Below are positions 6,305 to 6,777 of a DNA stretch of 6,777 bases, piece after piece. Each line of letters begins with the position of its first letter. Positions within the stretch are counted from its first letter, which is position 1. The stretch spans positions 1 to 6,777 of the forward strand of contig DKQU01000074.1 in assembly GCA_002471865.1 (NCBI GenBank), in the 5' to 3' direction. The notes below the pieces were generated by a model. It did not search any database and was not told the DNA's origin. It saw only the letters and a program-made list of their open reading frames with translations. The stretch is from Fidelibacterota bacterium UBA7300. GTDB taxonomy: Bacteria; Fidelibacterota; Marinisomatia; Marinisomatales; UBA2128. The position numbers and the translations under genes were made by a program.

Positions 6305-6328
6305 AAATCAGTAACATAGGGACAGCTA

Positions 6329-6777
6329 ATGTCCGGTCACTCCAAATGGTCCACTATAAAGCGGAAGAAAGCCGCTGAGGATGCCAAGCGCGGTAAAATC
6401 TTTACGAAGGTAATTAAAGAGATCACCGTTGCGGCTCGACAAAGTGGTGGTGACGAGGAGAATAATCCCCGCCTAAGGCAGGCTATCCTATCAGCGAGAG
6501 ATGCCAACATGCCGGCGGATAATATCAAACGGGCGATCCAGAAAGGGACCGGTGAACTGGAAGGTGTTTCGTACGAAGAGGCTATTTTCGAAGGTTACGG
6601 TCCCGGCGGTGTTGCTATCATGATGGAGGTCATGACGGATAACCGCAAGCGTACTGTAGCTGAGCTCAGGCATCTATTAACTAAGTACAACGGAAATCTC
6701 GGAGAAACCGGTTGTGTGGCGTGGATGTTTGATAAAAGATCACTCATCACTATAGAGAAAAATGGTGTGGATGAAGA
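6329..6777 (+). CDS. yebC: YebC/PmpR-family protein (N-terminal part, cut by window edge)
   Basis: The reading frame is open from ATG 6329 to the last base: 149 complete codons plus two bases, against about 240-250 residues for the full family. The opening MSGHSKWSTIKRKKAAEDAK, the run RGKIFTKVIKEITVAAR at about 21-37, NMPADNIKRAIQKGTGE at about 60-76, EGYGPGGVAIMMEVMTDNRKRT at about 88-109 and GNLGETGCVAWMF at about 120-132 are hallmark YebC patterns. Members are cytoplasmic. They were long annotated as DNA-binding transcriptional regulators (PmpR), and some have more recently been tied to translation, relieving ribosome stalls at proline-rich stretches. An AGGGA at 6318-6322, 6 nt upstream, serves as ribosome site. 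The gene is separated from the SPOR gene by 167 nt with its own candidate -10 box, so it probably starts a new unit. In many bacteria ruvC and other ruv genes follow; that lies outside the window. Confidence 0.95.
   Translation, partial: MSGHSKWSTIKRKKAAEDAKRGKIFTKVIKEITVAARQSGGDEENNPRLRQAILSARDANMPADNIKRAIQKGTGELEGVSYEEAIFEGYGPGGVAIMMEVMTDNRKRTVAELRHLLTKYNGNLGETGCVAWMFDKRSLITIEKNGVDE

Noticed and set aside
6072..6317. Minus-strand open frame of 81 codons over the SPOR gene end and spacer
   Set aside because: It is antisense to the SPOR domain in its first half, has no recognisable domain, and lacks a convincing ribosome site or context.

Overview
The window is about 6.8 kb of low-to-mid GC bacterial chromosome in which every gene lies on the + strand. 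It holds a tatA-type translocase gene, a complete five-gene Bat block (batA-batB-batC-batD-batE, the 'Bacteroides aerotolerance' cluster), a small exported SPOR-domain protein, and the first 149 codons of a YebC/PmpR-family gene that runs off the right edge. Several features point to a Gram-negative member of the FCB (Bacteroidetes/Chlorobi-like) superphylum, perhaps a Marinimicrobia-type marine lineage. These are the full batABCDE set, the TPR-plus-Q-rich BatC, and the SPOR-to-yebC arrangement. The phylum is an inference from gene content and protein style; nothing in the window proves it.

Layout: 43-279 is tatA with a strong Shine-Dalgarno. 280-449 is a gene-free spacer with two weak hairpins. 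450-6161 is one tightly packed transcription unit: batA and batB abut with no gap, batB overlaps batC by 17 nt, one base separates batC from batD, batD and batE share a GTGA overlap, and batE overlaps the SPOR gene by 7 nt. 6162-6328 is a spacer with two hairpins and a perfect TATAAT box. 6329 to the right edge is yebC.

How the genes fit together: BatA and BatB are paralogous membrane-anchored von Willebrand A proteins with intact metal-binding MIDAS residues. Their basic loops and tails suggest the VWA domains face the periplasm. BatC (TPR, probable lipoprotein), BatD (large exported beta-rich protein with one C-terminal membrane anchor) and BatE (exported TPR, two membrane helices, SH3-like tail) all carry export signals. 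The set therefore looks like one envelope complex whose soluble parts meet in the periplasm. The biochemical role of Bat proteins is unsettled; aerotolerance, stress resistance and metal- or chaperone-linked roles have been suggested. The MoxR ATPase and DUF58 genes that usually precede batA are absent here, and tatA sits in that position instead.

I found no RNA gene, mobile element, CRISPR array or phage-like feature. The window is mainly a recognisable conserved cluster. The points worth a second look are the missing moxR/DUF58 partners, the run of overlapping GTG starts, the lack of a Shine-Dalgarno at batA, the insertion that splits a BatC TPR, and the SPOR protein attached to the bat operon.
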